This document shows, piece after piece, positions 19,026 through 28,639 of a stretch of DNA of 64,000 nucleotides. Source of the DNA: Nocardia asteroides (GTDB lineage: Bacteria > Actinomycetota > Actinomycetes > Mycobacteriales > Mycobacteriaceae); assembly GCA_019930625.1 (NCBI GenBank), contig CP082844.1, positions 3,100,001-3,164,000 of the forward strand, in the 5' to 3' direction. Position numbers and translations under genes: made by a program. How positions within the stretch are numbered: the stretch's first letter is position 1; each line of letters opens with the position of its first letter. The notes below the pieces were generated by a model. That model saw only the letters and a program-made list of their open reading frames with translations. It was not told the origin of the DNA and did no database searches.

Positions 19026-19973
19026 TCAGTCGTTGGCGTGCAGGTCGGCGTTGAGTTCGATGCCGGTGCCTTTACGCGGGACGACCTCGACCGCGCCGGT
19101 GGCGGAGTTGCGGCGGAACAGGAGGTTGTCGCGACCGGCCAGCTCGGCGGCCTTGACCAGGGTGCCGTCCGGGGTGGTGACCTTGGTGCCCGCGGTCAGG
19201 TAGAGGCCCGCCTCGACCACGCAGTCGTTGCCGAGCGGGATGCCAAGGCCGGAGTTCGCGCCGAGCAGGGATCGCTCGCCGATGGAGATAACCGTGGTGC
19301 CGCCGCCGGACAGCGTGCCCATGGTGGACGCGCCGCCGCCGATGTCGGAGCCGTCGCCGACCACGACGCCCGCGGAGATACGGCCCTCGATCATGGACGC
19401 GCCGAGCGTGCCCGCGTTGAAGTTCACGAACCCCTCGTGCATGACGGTGGTGCCGGAGGCCAGGTGCGCGCCGAGACGGACCCGGTCGGCGTCGCCGATG
19501 CGGACGCCGGAGGGCAGCACGTAGTCGACCATGCGCGGGAACTTGTCCACGCTGTACACGGTGACCGGGCCGCGGGCGCGCAGCTTGGCGCGGGTGGCCT
19601 CGAAGCCCTCCACCGCGGCGGGGCCGTGGTTGGTCCACACCACGTTGGTGAGCAGGCCGAACTGGCCGTCCAGGCTCACTTCGTGCGGCTTGACCAGGCG
19701 GTGCGAGAGCAGGTGCAGCCGCAGGTAGACCTCGTGCGCGTCGACCGGGGCGGCGGAGAGGTCGGCGATCGTGGTGTGCACCGCGATCACGTCGACCCCG
19801 CGCGCGTCGTCGAAGCCGAGCAGCGCCGCGTACTCGGCGGGCGCCTCGTCCAGGCGCTTGGTGCCGGTCTCGGCGAACTCACCCAGCTGCGGGTTCGGGT
19901 ACCACGTGTCCAGCACGGTCCCGTCCGCGGTGACATTGGCGATACCGATTGCTGCTGCTCCCTGGATGCTCAC
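19026..19973 (-). CDS. dapD: Tetrahydrodipicolinate N-succinyltransferase
   Basis: 315 residues (mycobacterial DapD 317). Transfers succinyl from succinyl-CoA to tetrahydrodipicolinate in the DAP/lysine pathway; acts as a trimer with a left-handed beta-helix. Hexapeptide-like turns run through the C-terminal half ([20 protein letters not shown], then [17 protein letters not shown]) and [20 protein letters not shown] carries the active-site region. TAACCT lies seven bases before GTG 19973, so it is leaderless and divergent from dapE. Confidence 0.96.
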   Translation of the reverse strand: MSIQGAAAIGIANVTADGTVLDTWYPNPQLGEFAETGTKRLDEAPAEYAALLGFDDARGVDVIAVHTTIADLSAAPVDAHEVYLRLHLLSHRLVKPHEVSLDGQFGLLTNVVWTNHGPAAVEGFEATRAKLRARGPVTVYSVDKFPRMVDYVLPSGVRIGDADRVRLGAHLASGTTVMHEGFVNFNAGTLGASMIEGRISAGVVVGDGSDIGGGASTMGTLSGGGTTVISIGERSLLGANSGLGIPLGNDCVVEAGLYLTAGTKVTTPDGTLVKAAELAGRDNLLFRRNSATGAVEVVPRKGTGIELNADLHAND

Positions 19974-19980
19974 GGCCTAG

Positions 19981-19986
19981 AGGTTA
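19981..19986 (-). promoter_or_regulatory. -10 element of dapD (leaderless)
   Basis: TAACCT on the minus strand, with seven bases to GTG 19973 and no Shine-Dalgarno sequence. It shares the 95-base intergenic region with the dapE promoter. Confidence 0.55.
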
Positions 19987-20055
19987 CCGACCCGCACGAG
20001 GCGGTGGTTCGCCTGCTACTTCCCACGCCACAGCCGCACGGCCGCTCGGCGGCCG

Positions 20056-20061
20056 TAGGGT
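20056..20061 (+). promoter_or_regulatory. -10 element of dapE (leaderless)
   Basis: TAGGGT ends seven bases before GTG 20069. This decides between GTG 20060 and GTG 20069 in favour of the latter, since an upstream start would overlap the promoter. Confidence 0.55.
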
Positions 20062-20068
20062 GAAGCGC

Positions 20069-21172
20069 GTGACCATCGACCTGCATGCCGACCCGATCAC
20101 ACTGACCGCCGCGCTCGTCGACATTCCGAGCGTTTCGCGGAACGAGGCCGCCATCACCGACGTGGTGGAGCGGGCGCTGCGGGAGCAGACGACGGGATGG
20201 GAGATCCTCCGGCACGGGAACGTGGTGCTGGCGCGCACCCACCGCGGGTTGCCGACCCGGGTGATCCTGGCCGGGCATCTGGACACCGTGCCGATCGCCG
20301 ACAACGTGCCCGGCCGGTTCGACGTGAACCCGGCGGGTGAGCCGGTCCTCTACGGCTGCGGCTCGGTGGACATGAAATCCGGCGACGCGGTCTTCCTGCA
20401 CCTGGCCGCGACCGTCGCCGACCCCGTGCACGACCTGACCTTGATCTTCTACGACGGTGAGGAGATCGCCGCCGAGTTCAACGGGCTCGGCCACATCGAG
20501 CGCGATCTGCCCGACTGGCTCAGCGGCGACCTCGCCGTGCTCGGCGAACCGTCCGGCGGCTGGATAGAGGCCGGTTGCCAGGGCACCCTGCGCGTTCGGC
20601 TGAGCACCTCGGGTGTGCGCGCGCACTCGGCGCGAGCATGGCTGGGTGACAACGCGATCCACCGGTTGGCTCCGATACTGCAGCGGCTCGCCGACTATCG
20701 CGCACGGGATGTGGACATCGACGGATGCGTGTATCGCGAAGGCTTGTCCGCGGTCCGGGTTACGGGCGGCGTGGCGGGCAACGTCGTGCCCGACGCCGCC
20801 GAGGTGGACGTCAACTTCCGCTTCGCGCCCGATCGCACCGTCGACCAAGCCGTCGAGCACGTACGCGAGGTCTTCGCGGGACTCGAGCTCTCCTTCGAGG
20901 TGACCGACTCGGCTCCGGGCGCACTGCCGGGCCTGACCGCCCCTGCGGCGAAGGACCTCATCGCCTCGGTGCAGCGCCACGGTGGCGGCGGTGTGCGCGC
21001 GAAGTATGGCTGGACGGATGTTTCGCGCTTCGCGGCCCGCGGCATTCCGGCCGTCAACTTCGGACCCGGCGACCCCAACCTCGCGCACAAGCGCGACGAG
21101 CACGTTCCCGTCGCTCAGATCACCGCCGTCACCGCCATGCTGAGGGGCTATCTGACCGGCACGCCGGCCTGA
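20069..21172 (+). CDS. dapE: Succinyl-diaminopimelate desuccinylase
   Basis: 367 residues, M20 family zinc peptidase fold. Removes succinate from N-succinyl-LL-DAP, completing the step after DapC. Metal and catalytic residues are visible in [25 protein letters not shown] and the [14 protein letters not shown] block, and substrate contacts in [15 protein letters not shown] and [13 protein letters not shown]. Length is close to mycobacterial DapE (354). The gene begins divergent from dapD; an in-frame extension to 19949 runs through the dapD promoter and is not used. Confidence 0.95.
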   Translation: MTIDLHADPITLTAALVDIPSVSRNEAAITDVVERALREQTTGWEILRHGNVVLARTHRGLPTRVILAGHLDTVPIADNVPGRFDVNPAGEPVLYGCGSVDMKSGDAVFLHLAATVADPVHDLTLIFYDGEEIAAEFNGLGHIERDLPDWLSGDLAVLGEPSGGWIEAGCQGTLRVRLSTSGVRAHSARAWLGDNAIHRLAPILQRLADYRARDVDIDGCVYREGLSAVRVTGGVAGNVVPDAAEVDVNFRFAPDRTVDQAVEHVREVFAGLELSFEVTDSAPGALPGLTAPAAKDLIASVQRHGGGGVRAKYGWTDVSRFAARGIPAVNFGPGDPNLAHKRDEHVPVAQITAVTAMLRGYLTGTPA

Positions 21173-21285
21173 ACGAGACTCCGGCGCCGGACTCCGAGAT
21201 TGCGACCGCGTCTCGCCCTCCCTGCCCCCGGCTGAACGTCGGACGTCTTCTCCCGTCCAGCCCGTGAGCGGCCCTTGCCGGGCGG

Positions 21286-21291
21286 TAGCGT
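21286..21291 (+). promoter_or_regulatory. -10 element of the first LOG gene
   Basis: TAGCGT ends seven bases before ATG 21299, with no Shine-Dalgarno sequence. It supports a leaderless start at 21299 over the upstream start at 21275. Confidence 0.5.
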
Positions 21292-21298
21292 GGAACGC

Positions 21299-22108
21299 AT
21301 GTCCACCGACGCCGCGGACCGTGAGGTCGCCAACAAACCGAAGTCGACCCCGAAGTTCCGCGGACCGATCATGTTCCGCCGCGATCGTGCCGACGAGATG
21401 GGCAACTCCGACCGGAATCTGCTGGACAAGCGCGGCGATACGGACTGGGTGCACACCGACCCCTGGCGCGTGCTGCGCATCCAAGCCGAGTTCGTGGAAG
21501 GGTTCGGCGCTCTCGCCGAGGTGCCGCGGGCGGTGACGGTCTTCGGTTCGGCGCGTACGTCCGCCGACCATCCGGAGTACCAGGCGGGCATGGCGATCGG
21601 CGCCGCGCTGGCAAGGGCGGGCTTCGCCGTGATCACCGGCGGCGGGCCGGGCGCGATGGAAGCGGCCAACCGGGGCGCCTGCGAGGCGGGCGGTTACTCC
21701 ATCGGCCTCGGCATCGAGCTGCCGTTCGAGCAGAGCCTCAACGAGTGGGTCGATCTGGGTATCAACTTCCGGTACTTCTTCGTCCGCAAGACGATGTTCG
21801 TGAAGTACTCCCAGGCGTTCATCTGCCTGCCAGGGGGTTTCGGCACCCTCGACGAGTTGTTCGAGGCGCTGACGCTGGTGCAGACCCGCAAGATCACCCG
21901 GTTCCCGATCATCCTCTTCGGCACCAGGTACTGGGCCGGGCTGGTCGATTGGTTGCGCGATTCGCTGGGCGGTTCCGGCAAGATCTCCCCGGGTGACCTC
22001 GACCTGTTGCACGTGACCGACAGCGTCGAGGAACTCGTGCACATCATCCAGGCCGCCGCGGAAGCAGGCGGCGCCGAGGACGCGATCGGGACGGAGGATC
22101 AATGGTGA
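21299..22108 (+). CDS. LOG family protein, long form (TIGR00730-type)
   Basis: 269 residues. Rossmann-like lysine-decarboxylase-fold protein of the LOG/nucleotide phosphoribohydrolase family: ITGGGPGAMEAANRGACEAG and CLPGGFGTLDELFEALTLVQ are the diagnostic motifs. Characterised relatives cleave nucleoside 5'-monophosphates such as cytokinin riboside phosphates or AMP. It is longer than the next gene by an N-terminal extension of about 75 residues. The last seven bases overlap the next LOG gene, so the pair is coupled. Biological substrate unknown. Confidence 0.88.
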   Translation: MSTDAADREVANKPKSTPKFRGPIMFRRDRADEMGNSDRNLLDKRGDTDWVHTDPWRVLRIQAEFVEGFGALAEVPRAVTVFGSARTSADHPEYQAGMAIGAALARAGFAVITGGGPGAMEAANRGACEAGGYSIGLGIELPFEQSLNEWVDLGINFRYFFVRKTMFVKYSQAFICLPGGFGTLDELFEALTLVQTRKITRFPIILFGTRYWAGLVDWLRDSLGGSGKISPGDLDLLHVTDSVEELVHIIQAAAEAGGAEDAIGTEDQW

Positions 22109-22674
22109 GCGAGCGGCCTTTCGCCGTCTGTGTCTACTGCTCGGCGAGCACGACCGACCAGGACTACCTTTCGCTGGCCGCCCGGGTGGGCACCGAGATA
22201 GCCCGCCGCGGTTGGCAATTGGTGTCCGGCGGCGGGCACGTCTCGATGATGGGCGCGGTCGCCACCGCTGCGCGCGCCGGCGGTGCGAACACCATCGGCG
22301 TGATCCCGAAGCACCTGGTGCACCGCGAGGTCGCCGATGTCGACGCCGACGAACTGGTGGTCACCGACACCATGCGCCAGCGCAAGCAGGTGATGGAGGA
22401 CCGCGCCGACGCCTTCCTCACCCTGCCCGGCGGCATCGGCACGCTGGAAGAGTTCTTCGAAACCTGGACCGGCGGCTATCTGGGACAGCATGAGAAGCCG
22501 GTTGTTGTGCTGGATCCCAATGGTTTCTTTCGCGGGTTGTTCTCCTGGCTGGATGAGTTGTACGAGCGGAAGTTCGTGCCCCAGACAGCCTTGTCCCGGA
22601 TTACCGTGGTGACCGATCTTCCGTCCGCCTTCGCGGCACTGGAAGCGCCGAGTACCCGTGCTGAGGAGAGCTGA
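22102..22674 (+). CDS. LOG family protein (cytokinin riboside 5'-monophosphate phosphoribohydrolase type)
   Basis: 190 residues, counterpart of Rv1205. Contains the complete LOG signatures SGGGHVSMMGAVATAARAGG and TLPGGIGTLEEFFETWT, with Arg/Lys residues (MRQRKQVME) typical of the phosphoribohydrolase site. The mycobacterial homologue releases free cytokinins; activity here is inferred. It starts within the previous LOG gene (ATG 22102) and its stop lies two bases before the fadD6 GTG, so three genes form an operon. Confidence 0.92.
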   Translation: MVSERPFAVCVYCSASTTDQDYLSLAARVGTEIARRGWQLVSGGGHVSMMGAVATAARAGGANTIGVIPKHLVHREVADVDADELVVTDTMRQRKQVMEDRADAFLTLPGGIGTLEEFFETWTGGYLGQHEKPVVVLDPNGFFRGLFSWLDELYERKFVPQTALSRITVVTDLPSAFAALEAPSTRAEES

Positions 22675-22675
22675 A

Positions 22676-24445
22676 GTGAGCAACGACGCCCGCTCGACGG
22701 TGAGTCTGGTCGATCTCGCCCGGAATCTTCCCGCGATGGCCCTGGACACGCCCGGCATGCTGCGCAACGCGCTGGGCATGCTGACGACGCCGGATTCCAA
22801 GGCCTCGGTGGGGCTGTACTTCCAGCGCAACGCCCACCGTCATCCGGATCGGCTGTTCCTGCGGTTCGAGGGCGCGAGCTACACCTACGGCGAGGCCAAC
22901 GCGCAGGTGAATCGGTATGCGAGCGTGCTGGCGGCGCGGGGGGTGCGGCGCGGCGACGTGGTCGGCGTGCTGATGACCAACCGGCCGGAGACGCTGTTCG
23001 TCGTGCTGGCCACGGTCAAACTCGGGGCCACCGTGGGTCTGCTCAACCATCACCAGCGCGATCGAGTGCTGGCGCACAGCTTCGGACTGCTCGACAGCGT
23101 GCTGAACGTGGTGGGCGCGGAGTGCGCCGAGGCGATCGACTCGTTGTCCGAGCCACCCGCCGACATCCTCGCGGCCGACGATCTCGAGCAGGAGGCCCGC
23201 GCCGCCGCCGACATCGACCCGCCGAGCTGCGCCGAGGTCACCGCGCGGGAGCGGGCGTTCCTCATCTTCACCTCCGGCACCACCGGACTGCCGAAGGCCA
23301 GCGTGATGACCCACCTGCGCTGGACCAAGAGCATGGCCGGACTGGGCGGCCTCGGAATCCGCCTGCGCGGCGACGACACGCTGTACTGCTGCCTGCCGCT
23401 CTACCACAACAACGCGCTCACCGTCGCGTTGTCCGCGGTGCTGGCCTCCCGCGGCACGTTGGCCCTCGGCCGGGGTTTCTCCGCGTCCCGGTTCTGGGAC
23501 GAGGTCATTCGCGAACAGGCGACGGCGTTCATCTACATCGGCGAGCTGTGCCGCTACCTGGTCAACCAGCCGCCCAAGCCGACCGACCGGCAGCACCTGG
23601 TCCGGCTCGCGGTCGGCAACGGGCTGCGCCCCGAACTGTGGGACGAGTTCAAGTCCCGGTTCGGCGTCAAGCGGATCGTGGAGTTCTACGGCGCGAGCGA
23701 GGCGAACATCGCGTTCGTCAACGCGTTCGGGGTGGACCGCACGGCCGGTTTCGGTCCGCTGCCCTATGCCGTCGTGGAGTACGAGGACGAGACCGGAAAG
23801 GCGAAGCGCGACACGAACGGACGGTTGCGCAAGGTCCGTACCGGAGAGGTCGGGCTGCTGCTGGCCAAGGTGACCGATCGCTCCCCGTTCGACGGTTACA
23901 CCGACAAGGACGCCACCGAGGCCAAACTGGTGCGTGACGCCTTCCAACCCGGCGACGTCTGGTTCGACACCGGCGACCTGGTCCGCGATCAGGGCTGGCA
24001 TCACATCGCGTTCGTGGACCGGCTCGGTGACACCTTCCGCTGGAAGGGCGAGAACGTGGCGACCACCGAGGTGGAGGGCGGGCTGAGCAAGGCGGAGCCG
24101 ATCGCCCAAGCGGTGGTCTACGGCGTGGACATCCCCGGCGCCGACGGCAAGGCGGGCATGGCCGCGGTGACACTGCATCCCGGCGCGGAATTCGACGGGG
24201 CGGCGGTGGCGAAGCTGGCTTACGAGCAGTTGCCCGGGTACGCCGTGCCGCTGTTCGTCCGCATCGTCCACGAGCTGGAGCAGACCTCCACGTTCAAAAG
24301 CCGCAAGGTCGAATTGCGCAAGCAGGGTTATGCCCCGGATTCGGACAGCACGCTGTACGTACTCGCCGGTCGCACCGAGGGCTACGTCCCGGCTTACGAC
24401 GACTACGCCGCTGAGGTCGCAGCAGGTCGCGCACCCAAGGGCTGA
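22676..24445 (+). CDS. fadD6: Fatty-acid-CoA ligase, FadD6-like
   Basis: 589 residues. ANL-superfamily ligase/very-long-chain acyl-CoA synthetase related to FATP proteins: P-loop FTSGTTGLPKAS (198-209), FYGASEANIAF, WFDTGDLVRDQGW and FRWKGENVATTEVE. Activates fatty acids to acyl-CoA, possibly at the membrane. The start at GTG 22676 has GAGGAG at 22663-22668 and directly follows the LOG stop. Order LOG-fadD6-folP2-gpgS matches mycobacteria. Confidence 0.93.
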   Translation: MSNDARSTVSLVDLARNLPAMALDTPGMLRNALGMLTTPDSKASVGLYFQRNAHRHPDRLFLRFEGASYTYGEANAQVNRYASVLAARGVRRGDVVGVLMTNRPETLFVVLATVKLGATVGLLNHHQRDRVLAHSFGLLDSVLNVVGAECAEAIDSLSEPPADILAADDLEQEARAAADIDPPSCAEVTARERAFLIFTSGTTGLPKASVMTHLRWTKSMAGLGGLGIRLRGDDTLYCCLPLYHNNALTVALSAVLASRGTLALGRGFSASRFWDEVIREQATAFIYIGELCRYLVNQPPKPTDRQHLVRLAVGNGLRPELWDEFKSRFGVKRIVEFYGASEANIAFVNAFGVDRTAGFGPLPYAVVEYEDETGKAKRDTNGRLRKVRTGEVGLLLAKVTDRSPFDGYTDKDATEAKLVRDAFQPGDVWFDTGDLVRDQGWHHIAFVDRLGDTFRWKGENVATTEVEGGLSKAEPIAQAVVYGVDIPGADGKAGMAAVTLHPGAEFDGAAVAKLAYEQLPGYAVPLFVRIVHELEQTSTFKSRKVELRKQGYAPDSDSTLYVLAGRTEGYVPAYDDYAAEVAAGRAPKG

Positions 24446-24691
24446 CCGTCATCCGCCGACGTGCCTGGTGGTGGTCGCTGTCCACCGCCGCAAGACTGCG
24501 CGCCGGTCCGGCGGCGCTCGACTGGTACGGTTCGAGAATCCGGAGATGCGGAGGGACCGACTGGTTTCGCAAGCACATGGGTAACTCGTCGGGTACGCCC
24601 GAAACCGTAGCGGCACCCGGCGCACGACCTGAACGCGAATCCCGTCTCCTGACTTGTACGGCCTGAATTCGCGGAGAGGCGGGAGAGCGAC

Positions 24692-25576
24692 ATGTACCCC
24701 TCGCCCGCCGCGCCGCTTCCCACGCTGTGCGGCCGGCCGGTGGCGACGGATCGAGCGCTGGTGATGGCGATCGTGAATCGCACGCCGGACTCGTTCTACG
24801 ACCGAGGCGCCACGTTCACCGATGCGGCGGCTATGGACGCCGTGGCGCGCGCCGTGGACGAGGGCGCCGACCTCGTCGACATCGGCGGGGTGAAAGCCGG
24901 GCCCGGTGATGTGGTGGACGCGGCCGAGGAAGCGCGTCGCGTGATCCCGTTCGTGGCGGCCATTCGAGGCAAGTACCCGGAGCTACTGATCAGCGTCGAC
25001 ACCTGGCGCGCCGAGGTGGCGCTGGCCGCGGTGGGCGAGGGGGCGGATCTGATCAACGACACGTGGGCGGGCGCCGACCCCGATCTCGTTCCGGTGGCCG
25101 CCGCGCACGGCGCGGGTGTGGTGTGCAGCCACACCGGTGGCGCGGTGCCGCGTACCAGACCGCATCGGGTCCGTTACGCCGACGTGGTGGGCGAAGTCAC
25201 CGAAACCGTGGTGCGATCCGCCGAGAACGCGCTCGCGGCCGGAGTCCGCCGGGATTCGATCCTGATCGATCCGACCCACGATTTCGGCAAGAACACTTAT
25301 CACGGTCTCGAACTGTTGCGAGGAGTCGACGTTCTTGTAAAAACCGGATGGCCAGTCTTGATGGCGCTGAGCAACAAGGATTTCATCGGAGAGACTTTAG
25401 GTGTCGGTCTTTCCGAACGGCTGGAGGGCACATTGGCGGCAACAGCATGGTCGGCAGCGGCCGGCGCCCGAGTCTTCCGTGTCCACGAAGTCGCCGCGAC
25501 CCGGCGGGTCGTGGACATGATCGCCGCGATCCAGGGCATCCGGCCCCCCGCACGAACCTTGCGAGGTCTGGCATGA
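24692..25576 (+). CDS. folP2: Dihydropteroate synthase homologue FolP2
   Basis: 294 residues, TIM-barrel pterin-binding family (VMAIVNRTPDSFYDRG, VDIGGVKAGPG, LISVDTW, LINDTWAGADPD, ILIDPTHDFGKNTYH). Mycobacterial FolP2 does not replace FolP1 in folate synthesis; the usual DGGES-like block here reads DIGGVKAGPG, consistent with altered function. GGGAGAG precedes ATG 24692. The stop overlaps the gpgS start as ATGA, which ties it to glucosylglycerate synthesis more than to folate. Confidence 0.92.
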   Translation: MYPSPAAPLPTLCGRPVATDRALVMAIVNRTPDSFYDRGATFTDAAAMDAVARAVDEGADLVDIGGVKAGPGDVVDAAEEARRVIPFVAAIRGKYPELLISVDTWRAEVALAAVGEGADLINDTWAGADPDLVPVAAAHGAGVVCSHTGGAVPRTRPHRVRYADVVGEVTETVVRSAENALAAGVRRDSILIDPTHDFGKNTYHGLELLRGVDVLVKTGWPVLMALSNKDFIGETLGVGLSERLEGTLAATAWSAAAGARVFRVHEVAATRRVVDMIAAIQGIRPPARTLRGLA

Positions 25577-26511
25577 CATTTCAACACCGTGAGCCCGCCT
25601 GGGCGACGACCCATACCTGGGACACTCCGAACTGGCGGGTGGACGATCTCGTCTCCGCGAAAGCCGGGCGCACCGTGTCGGTGGTGCTGCCCGCACTGAA
25701 CGAAGAACGGACCGTGGCCGATGTCGTGGCCAGCATCCGGCCGTTGCTCGGCACGCTGGTCGACGAGCTGATCGTGCTGGATTCCGGTTCGACCGACGCC
25801 ACCGCGGAGCGGGCGCGCGCGGCGGGCGCCGAGGTGATCACTCGCGAGCAGGCGGTGCCGGAACTGGATCCGGTCCCCGGCAAGGGGGAGGTTCTGTGGC
25901 GTTCCCTGGCGGTGACCAGCGGCGACCTGATCGCTTTCGTAGATTCCGACCTGATCGACCCGGATCCGGCGTTCGTGCCGAAGCTGCTGGGTCCGCTGCT
26001 CACGGTCGATGACATGCATCTGGCCAAGGCCTACTACCGCAGGCCGCTGCGACAGGGCGGCGCGGTGGACGCGCACGGCGGCGGCCGCGTCACCGAGCTG
26101 GTCGCCCGTCCTCTGCTGGCGGCGCTGCGACCCGAACTCTCGCAGGTGTTGCAGCCGCTCGGCGGCGAATACGCAGGCACCCGCGAACTGCTCACCTCGG
26201 TGCCGTTCGCGCCGGGCTACGGCGTGGAGATCGGGTTGCTGCTGGACACCTACGACCGGCTCGGCATGTCCGCGATCGGCCAGGTCAACCTGGGAGTGCG
26301 TACTCATCGCAACCGTCCGCTGGCCGACCTCGGGGTGATGAGCCGCCAGATTCTGGGCACCGTGCTCGGTCGCAGCGGCGTCCAGGACTCCGGCGCGGCG
26401 CTGACCCAGTTCCCGTTGATCGGCGACGAGTTCACCGCGCACCGCACCGAGGTGCGGCTGGTGGACCGCCCGCCGATGAACACCCTGCGGCCCGCGTGGG
26501 CGGCGGCCTGA
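25573..26511 (+). CDS. gpgS: Glucosyl-3-phosphoglycerate synthase
   Basis: 312 residues, GT81 family retaining glycosyltransferase. Transfers glucose from NDP-glucose to 3-phosphoglycerate, first step toward glucosylglycerate and methylglucose lipopolysaccharides. Nucleotide-sugar motifs are VVLPALNEERTVADVV and the metal-binding DSD in LIAFVDSDLIDPDP; PGYGVEIGLLLDTYDRLG and NLGVRTHRNRPL are acceptor-side blocks. ATG 25573 overlaps the folP2 stop by four bases. A longer frame upstream is only the shadow of folP2. Confidence 0.95.
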   Translation: MTFQHREPAWATTHTWDTPNWRVDDLVSAKAGRTVSVVLPALNEERTVADVVASIRPLLGTLVDELIVLDSGSTDATAERARAAGAEVITREQAVPELDPVPGKGEVLWRSLAVTSGDLIAFVDSDLIDPDPAFVPKLLGPLLTVDDMHLAKAYYRRPLRQGGAVDAHGGGRVTELVARPLLAALRPELSQVLQPLGGEYAGTRELLTSVPFAPGYGVEIGLLLDTYDRLGMSAIGQVNLGVRTHRNRPLADLGVMSRQILGTVLGRSGVQDSGAALTQFPLIGDEFTAHRTEVRLVDRPPMNTLRPAWAAA

Positions 26512-26534
26512 ACCGCGTTGCCGCTCCGATTCGG

Positions 26535-26870
26535 TCAGGCCCCTTCCGCATGCGGGTCCCGCATGTACCCCGCCTCGATCAGCGTGCGGAAGGCCGCGAG
26601 CTTGTAGACGCATTCGGAGGGCTCACAGATCCGGTGGCGCTGCATGAGTTCATGCGCCTCCGCTACGGTCAACGGCTCGGTGAGCAGCTGCTGCGGCCTG
26701 CCGATCGGACAGGTCGGTAGCGCGGGGGCGGGGACCTGCTCGGCGATGCCGTGCTGGGCGATGCCGACCCGGCGCCGCCGGGACGCCGGTCCGTGCAGCA
26801 ATCCGATGGTGGCGACCAGACTGGCGGCGCCGGCTAGCGAGCAGAGGACGGCGAACTGGGTGGCGGTCAC
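26535..26870 (-). CDS. Small membrane protein with C-terminal CxxxxC domain, unknown function
   Basis: 111 residues from GTG 26870, with GAGAGGAG upstream. One N-terminal hydrophobic segment (TATQFAVLCSLAGAASLVAT) is followed by a basic linker (RRRR) and a C-terminal domain with VAEAHELMQRHRICEPSEC and the block TLIEAGYMRDP. Two cysteines five positions apart may bind metal. The same C-terminal domain, without the membrane part, occurs as a remnant at 14577-14708. Convergent with gpgS, which ends 24 bases away. Not recognised beyond this. Confidence 0.7.
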   Translation of the reverse strand: MTATQFAVLCSLAGAASLVATIGLLHGPASRRRRVGIAQHGIAEQVPAPALPTCPIGRPQQLLTEPLTVAEAHELMQRHRICEPSECVYKLAAFRTLIEAGYMRDPHAEGA

Positions 26871-27087
26871 GGCGCTTTCTCCTCTCGGTGGGGCGGGCCG
26901 GGTTGAGCGTGGCGGGGCCGAAGCGCACGCACCGTCACCTACTCGTAGTTAACTTTCAGCAAACTTCAGTGTGGGCCGAAAGGGCGCGCTGTGCAAGATG
27001 GGAATGAGATGCGCGCCACCGACCGGTATGGGTGGCTCTGCGGCTGGGTATGCCCGGCGATTCGGAGTCCAATCCGTTTTGCGCGGA

Positions 27088-28164
27088 TCAGCGGTGAATG
27101 GGACCCTCGGTGCGGTCGAGCGGAAGCGCGGAGGCGCCGCCGCGCTCGGCGAGGATCTGGGCGGCGATGGAGATGGCCGTCTCGTCCGGCGTGCGCGCGT
27201 CGAGATCCAGCCCCACCGGACTTCTCAGTCGGCCGAGCTGGTCGTCGGTGACGCCCACGGCCCGCAGGCGCTCGACGCGCTCGGCGTGGGTCCGGCGGGA
27301 TCCGAGAGCGCCGACGAAGCCGATGCGCGGGCACGACAACGCCGTGGCCAGCATCGGCACGTCGAATTTGGCGTCGTGGGTGAGTACGCAGACCACGGTG
27401 CGCCGGTCGATGCGCCCCGCCTCCTGTTCGCCGCGCAGATACCGATGCGGCCAGTCCACGACGACCTCGTGGGCAGCGGGGAACCGGGCGGCGGTGGTGA
27501 AAGTCTCGCGGGCGTCCACGACCGTCACCCGGTAGCCGAGCTGGCGGCCGGTGCGGCTGAGCGCGCGCACGAAATCGTTGGCGCCCGCCAGGATCATGCG
27601 CGCCGGAGCCGCGAAGACCTGCACGAACGTCCGGGGTCGCGGTGAGCCGCCTGCCGCGCACTCGTCGGTGCCCACCACGCCGCAGCGCCCCGCGGCCAGC
27701 AGCGCCCGGGCGTCGTGATCCACGCCGTGCCACGGTTGCGTCTGCTCGGGTGTCAGCAGCTTCCATTCCGGTGTTGCGTCCATGGTGGTCGCCACGGCGA
27801 CGGGACGGCCGTGGTCGATCCGCTGCCGCAACGCCGAGAGCAGCGGCAGCCGCGCGGGGGTGACCCGCTCGACGAACACTTCGATTTCCCCGCCGCAGGT
27901 CAAGCCCACTGCGGGCCCGTCGGCGTCGGCATAGCCGAACCTGTCGGTCACCGCGTGGCCGCTTGCCAGCACCTCTCGCGCCGAGGCGACGACGGCGGCC
28001 TCGACGCATCCGCCCGACAGTGAGCCGTGCACGTCACCGGAGCCGGTGACGAGCATCGCGGCGCCCGGTTCGCGCGGCCCGGGGCCGGTCGTGTCCACCA
28101 CGCGTGCCAGCGCGACCGGCCCGTGCGACAGCAGGCCGATCAATTCCTCGAGTATCGCGCGCAC
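27088..28164 (-). CDS. XdhC/CoxI family protein
   Basis: 358 residues. The N-terminal XdhC_CoxI domain has GSLSGGCVE and GLTCGGEIEVFVE; the C-terminal Rossmann domain covers about residues 190-340 (IGFVGALGSRRTHAERVERL). Such proteins help insert or sulfurate molybdenum cofactor for xanthine dehydrogenase and CO dehydrogenase-like hydroxylases. No xdh or coxLMS genes are in the window, so it is an orphan here. GTG 28164 has GGAAAGGA upstream. The only molybdoenzyme nearby (61629-63242) is of the sulfite oxidase fold, which does not use XdhC. Confidence 0.9.
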   Translation of the reverse strand: MRAILEELIGLLSHGPVALARVVDTTGPGPREPGAAMLVTGSGDVHGSLSGGCVEAAVVASAREVLASGHAVTDRFGYADADGPAVGLTCGGEIEVFVERVTPARLPLLSALRQRIDHGRPVAVATTMDATPEWKLLTPEQTQPWHGVDHDARALLAAGRCGVVGTDECAAGGSPRPRTFVQVFAAPARMILAGANDFVRALSRTGRQLGYRVTVVDARETFTTAARFPAAHEVVVDWPHRYLRGEQEAGRIDRRTVVCVLTHDAKFDVPMLATALSCPRIGFVGALGSRRTHAERVERLRAVGVTDDQLGRLRSPVGLDLDARTPDETAISIAAQILAERGGASALPLDRTEGPIHR

Positions 28165-28262
28165 AGCAACCGGTCCTTTCCCGAGTGGGTCCGGCCGCGG
28201 CGCATCGGGCCCGGAAACGAACGGCGAATCTCCGCCGTACCGCCAGCCTAGTTAGTGGGAGG

Positions 28263-28616
28263 CTATTGGGCGCGGCGGCGATGATCCGGTAGCAGCACGT
28301 GCTCGGCCCGCGCTTCGGTTCCGTCCCGGCCGGTGGGCGCGGCCTCGTCACGGGTGCCGGTATCCGTGGGGGGTTGCTCGCGCTCCCGGCGGGCGGGATC
28401 GACCGTGTCGGCGGTGTGCGGCTGGTCGGCTGCCGTTTCGTCGTCCTGCGAGCCCTCCGGCCCGGGTGTGGCCGACTGCTCGTCCGCGAGCCGGGCCTGG
28501 AGGTCGGCGACGGTCAGGTGGGCTTTCGACCCCTTCGGCCGCAGCAGCATGCTGAGGATCAGGCCGAGCAGGCCCACCGCCACGACGGCGCCGCCGATGA
28601 GCAATAGCGGGTTCAC
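28263..28616 (-). CDS. Single-TM protein with charged C-terminal tail, unknown
   Basis: 117 residues from GTG 28616, set by AAGGAGG seven bases upstream. Residues 1-24 form one membrane helix (NPLLLIGGAVVAVGLLGLIL), followed by RPKGSK and a hydrophilic tail rich in Asp, Glu, Arg, Pro and Thr without recognised domain. It starts 23 bases after the end of the gene at 28640-29200, so the two are likely an operon. A longer upstream frame is a shadow of that gene. Confidence 0.65.
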   Translation of the reverse strand: MNPLLLIGGAVVAVGLLGLILSMLLRPKGSKAHLTVADLQARLADEQSATPGPEGSQDDETAADQPHTADTVDPARREREQPPTDTGTRDEAAPTGRDGTEARAEHVLLPDHRRRAQ

Positions 28617-28639
28617 GATTTTCCTCCTTGCCGGACGCC

